Source: Pseudomonas arsenicoxydans
GTDB lineage: Bacteria; Pseudomonadota; Gammaproteobacteria; Pseudomonadales; Pseudomonadaceae
Length of the DNA: 64,000 bases
Assembly (NCBI RefSeq): GCF_900103875.1
Contig: NZ_LT629705.1
Span: 386,501 to 450,500, forward strand
Reading direction: 5' to 3'
Both the position numbers and the translations under genes were made by a program. The notes beneath the pieces were generated by a model. That model saw only the letters and a program-made list of their open reading frames with translations, made no database searches and was not told where the DNA came from. The stretch's first letter is position 1. Each line of letters starts with the position of its first letter. This document shows, piece after piece, positions 62,941-64,000 of the stretch.

Positions 62941-64000
62941 TTAGAAACGTCGTAAATCGAGCGTCATCGGCAACTCGTCGTTTATTTCCAGGATCGGTAC
63001 AGGCAGTTTCCCGGGCGTGTGCCCGATACGGAAAAACCGCGCCATCCGCCGGCTTTCGGCCTCATTGGCGTTCACCGGCAGGCTGTCGTAGTTGCGCCCG
63101 CCCGGATGGGCGACGTGGTACTGACAGCCACCCAGCGAACGCTGCATCCAGGTGTCGAGCAGGTCGAACACCAACGGTGCGTGAACCGGGATGGTCGGAT
63201 GCAGGCAGTTGGCCGGTTGCCACGCGCGGAAACGCACGCCGGCGACAAATTCACCAACCCGCCCGGTAGGCTGCAAAGGCACCGGGACGCCATTGCAGGT
63301 CAGCATGTAACGCTGCGGCGCCAGTCCGGTGAGCTTGACCTGCAAGCGCTCCAAAGACGAATCGACGTAGCGCACCGTACCGCCGACCGCGCCCTCCTCG
63401 CCCAGCACATGCCAAGGCTCCAACGCCTGGCGCACTTCAAGCTCAATGCCACTGACCGCGTAATCGCCGACTTTGGGAAAGCGAAATTCCAGATGCGCCG
63501 CAAACCACTCAGCACGCACGGGATAACCGGCAGCATTGAGATCGACAATCACATCAGCGAAATCCTGCTCGATAAAGTGTGGCAACAGGAACCGGTCATG
63601 CAGTTCAGTGCCCCAGCGCGCCAGCTTCGGCGGCGCATAAGGCTCACGCCAGAACCGCGCAACCAGCGCCCGCAGCAACAACTGCTGAGCCAGGCTCATG
63701 CGCGCATGCGGCGGCATTTCAAATGCGCGCAATTCGAGCAGTCCAAGCCGCCCCGTCGCGCCATCCGGCGAATAGAGCTTGTCGATGCAGAACTCGGCGC
63801 GGTGCGTGTTGCCGGTCACGTCGATCAGCAAGTTGCGCAGCAACCGGTCGACCAGCCACGGCGCACACGCCTCGCCCGGTTCGGGCATCTGGGCGAAGGC
63901 GATTTCCAACTCGTACAACGCATCGTTGCGCGCTTCATCGACGCGCGGCGCCTGGGACGTCGGGCCGATGAACAATCCGGAAAACAGGTAGGACAGCGAC
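62941..64000 (-). CDS. Large transglutaminase-family protein, DUF2126 C-terminal part (partial)
   Basis: Only the C-terminal 352 residues or so are in the window; the open frame runs to base 64000 without a start ([20 protein letters not shown] at the edge). The visible part carries the DUF2126 pattern: [54 protein letters not shown] and the end [20 protein letters not shown], which are distinctive. The N-terminal transglutaminase core would lie outside. It precedes the ATP-grasp/alpha-E gene (89 bp gap) on the same strand, as usual in this operon type. Confidence 0.9.
   Translation of the reverse strand, partial: SLSYLFSGLFIGPTSQAPRVDEARNDALYELEIAFAQMPEPGEACAPWLVDRLLRNLLIDVTGNTHRAEFCIDKLYSPDGATGRLGLLELRAFEMPPHARMSLAQQLLLRALVARFWREPYAPPKLARWGTELHDRFLLPHFIEQDFADVIVDLNAAGYPVRAEWFAAHLEFRFPKVGDYAVSGIELEVRQALEPWHVLGEEGAVGGTVRYVDSSLERLQVKLTGLAPQRYMLTCNGVPVPLQPTGRVGEFVAGVRFRAWQPANCLHPTIPVHAPLVFDLLDTWMQRSLGGCQYHVAHPGGRNYDSLPVNANEAESRRMARFFRIGHTPGKLPVPILEINDELPMTLDLRRF

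Overview
The window reads as chromosomal DNA of a Pseudomonas, most likely of the P. fluorescens complex. The base composition is GC-rich, coding is dense, and the intergenic gaps carry the short palindromic (REP-like) families typical of that group. The gene order (urt/ure block, YegD-type Hsp70, psiF, ferritin, desT-ureEFG, a LIV-type transporter, a LysR gene, pncB-nadE-azu-LOG) follows, from memory, the P. aeruginosa PAO1 region around PA4865-PA4923. No phage, insertion sequence, tRNA, rRNA or CRISPR was seen.

Region by region. 1-8.1 kb is a copper-handling block: two small DUF2946-type proteins flanking a PCu(A)C chaperone, an OprC-type TonB-dependent copper receptor, a PepSY membrane protein, and an ABC importer (ATPase, binding protein, permease) that may carry a metal chelate over the inner membrane. 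8.3-8.9 kb holds a DUF6124-like gene behind a long, apparently structured leader. 9.3-15.0 kb is the urea ABC importer urtABCDE behind a sigma54-like promoter. 15.0-19.6 kb holds urease structural genes ureD-ureA-(two GNAT acetyltransferases)-ureB-ureC. The accessory genes ureE-ureF-ureG-ureJ lie 20 kb away at 40.3-42.7 kb. Between the two urease blocks are a 1639-residue toxin-like protein with leucine-rich repeats and a NEL-type E3 ubiquitin ligase domain, a histidine kinase, cbpA-cbpM facing a YegD-type Hsp70, an AI-2E family membrane protein, psiF, an AraC regulator, an EamA exporter, a leaderless lipase, azoR with an SMR efflux gene, a LysR regulator, a ferritin-like protein, AsmA, a secreted protein made of 14-residue tandem repeats, and desT.

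42.9-45.7 kb has a sugar epimerase-like gene, an SDR oxidoreductase and an 0.8 kb gene-free stretch containing a cluster of DnaA-box-like 9-mers. 45.7-50.8 kb is a complete LIV-type amino-acid ABC transporter (livK-H-M-G-F on the minus strand), followed by amaA and amaB (pipecolate / aminoadipate semialdehyde oxidation in lysine catabolism) and a divergent LysR regulator. 55.4-59.3 kb holds NAD salvage (pncB, nadE), azurin, a LOG-family gene and a small charged protein. 59.5 kb to the window end is an operon of a transglutaminase, a fused circularly permuted ATP-grasp/alpha-E protein and a large DUF2126 transglutaminase cut by the window edge. This looks like an enzymatically plausible but poorly understood peptide-modifying system.

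The best leads for something undescribed are the leader of the DUF6124-like gene (one segment can pair with two alternative partners), the NEL ligase toxin without a nearby secretion system, the DnaA-box cluster, the ATP-grasp/alpha-E/transglutaminase operon, and the 42-bp-repeat secreted protein. Start codons were moved downstream of the longest ORF wherever a signal peptide, family start or ribosome binding site argued for it; each case is noted.
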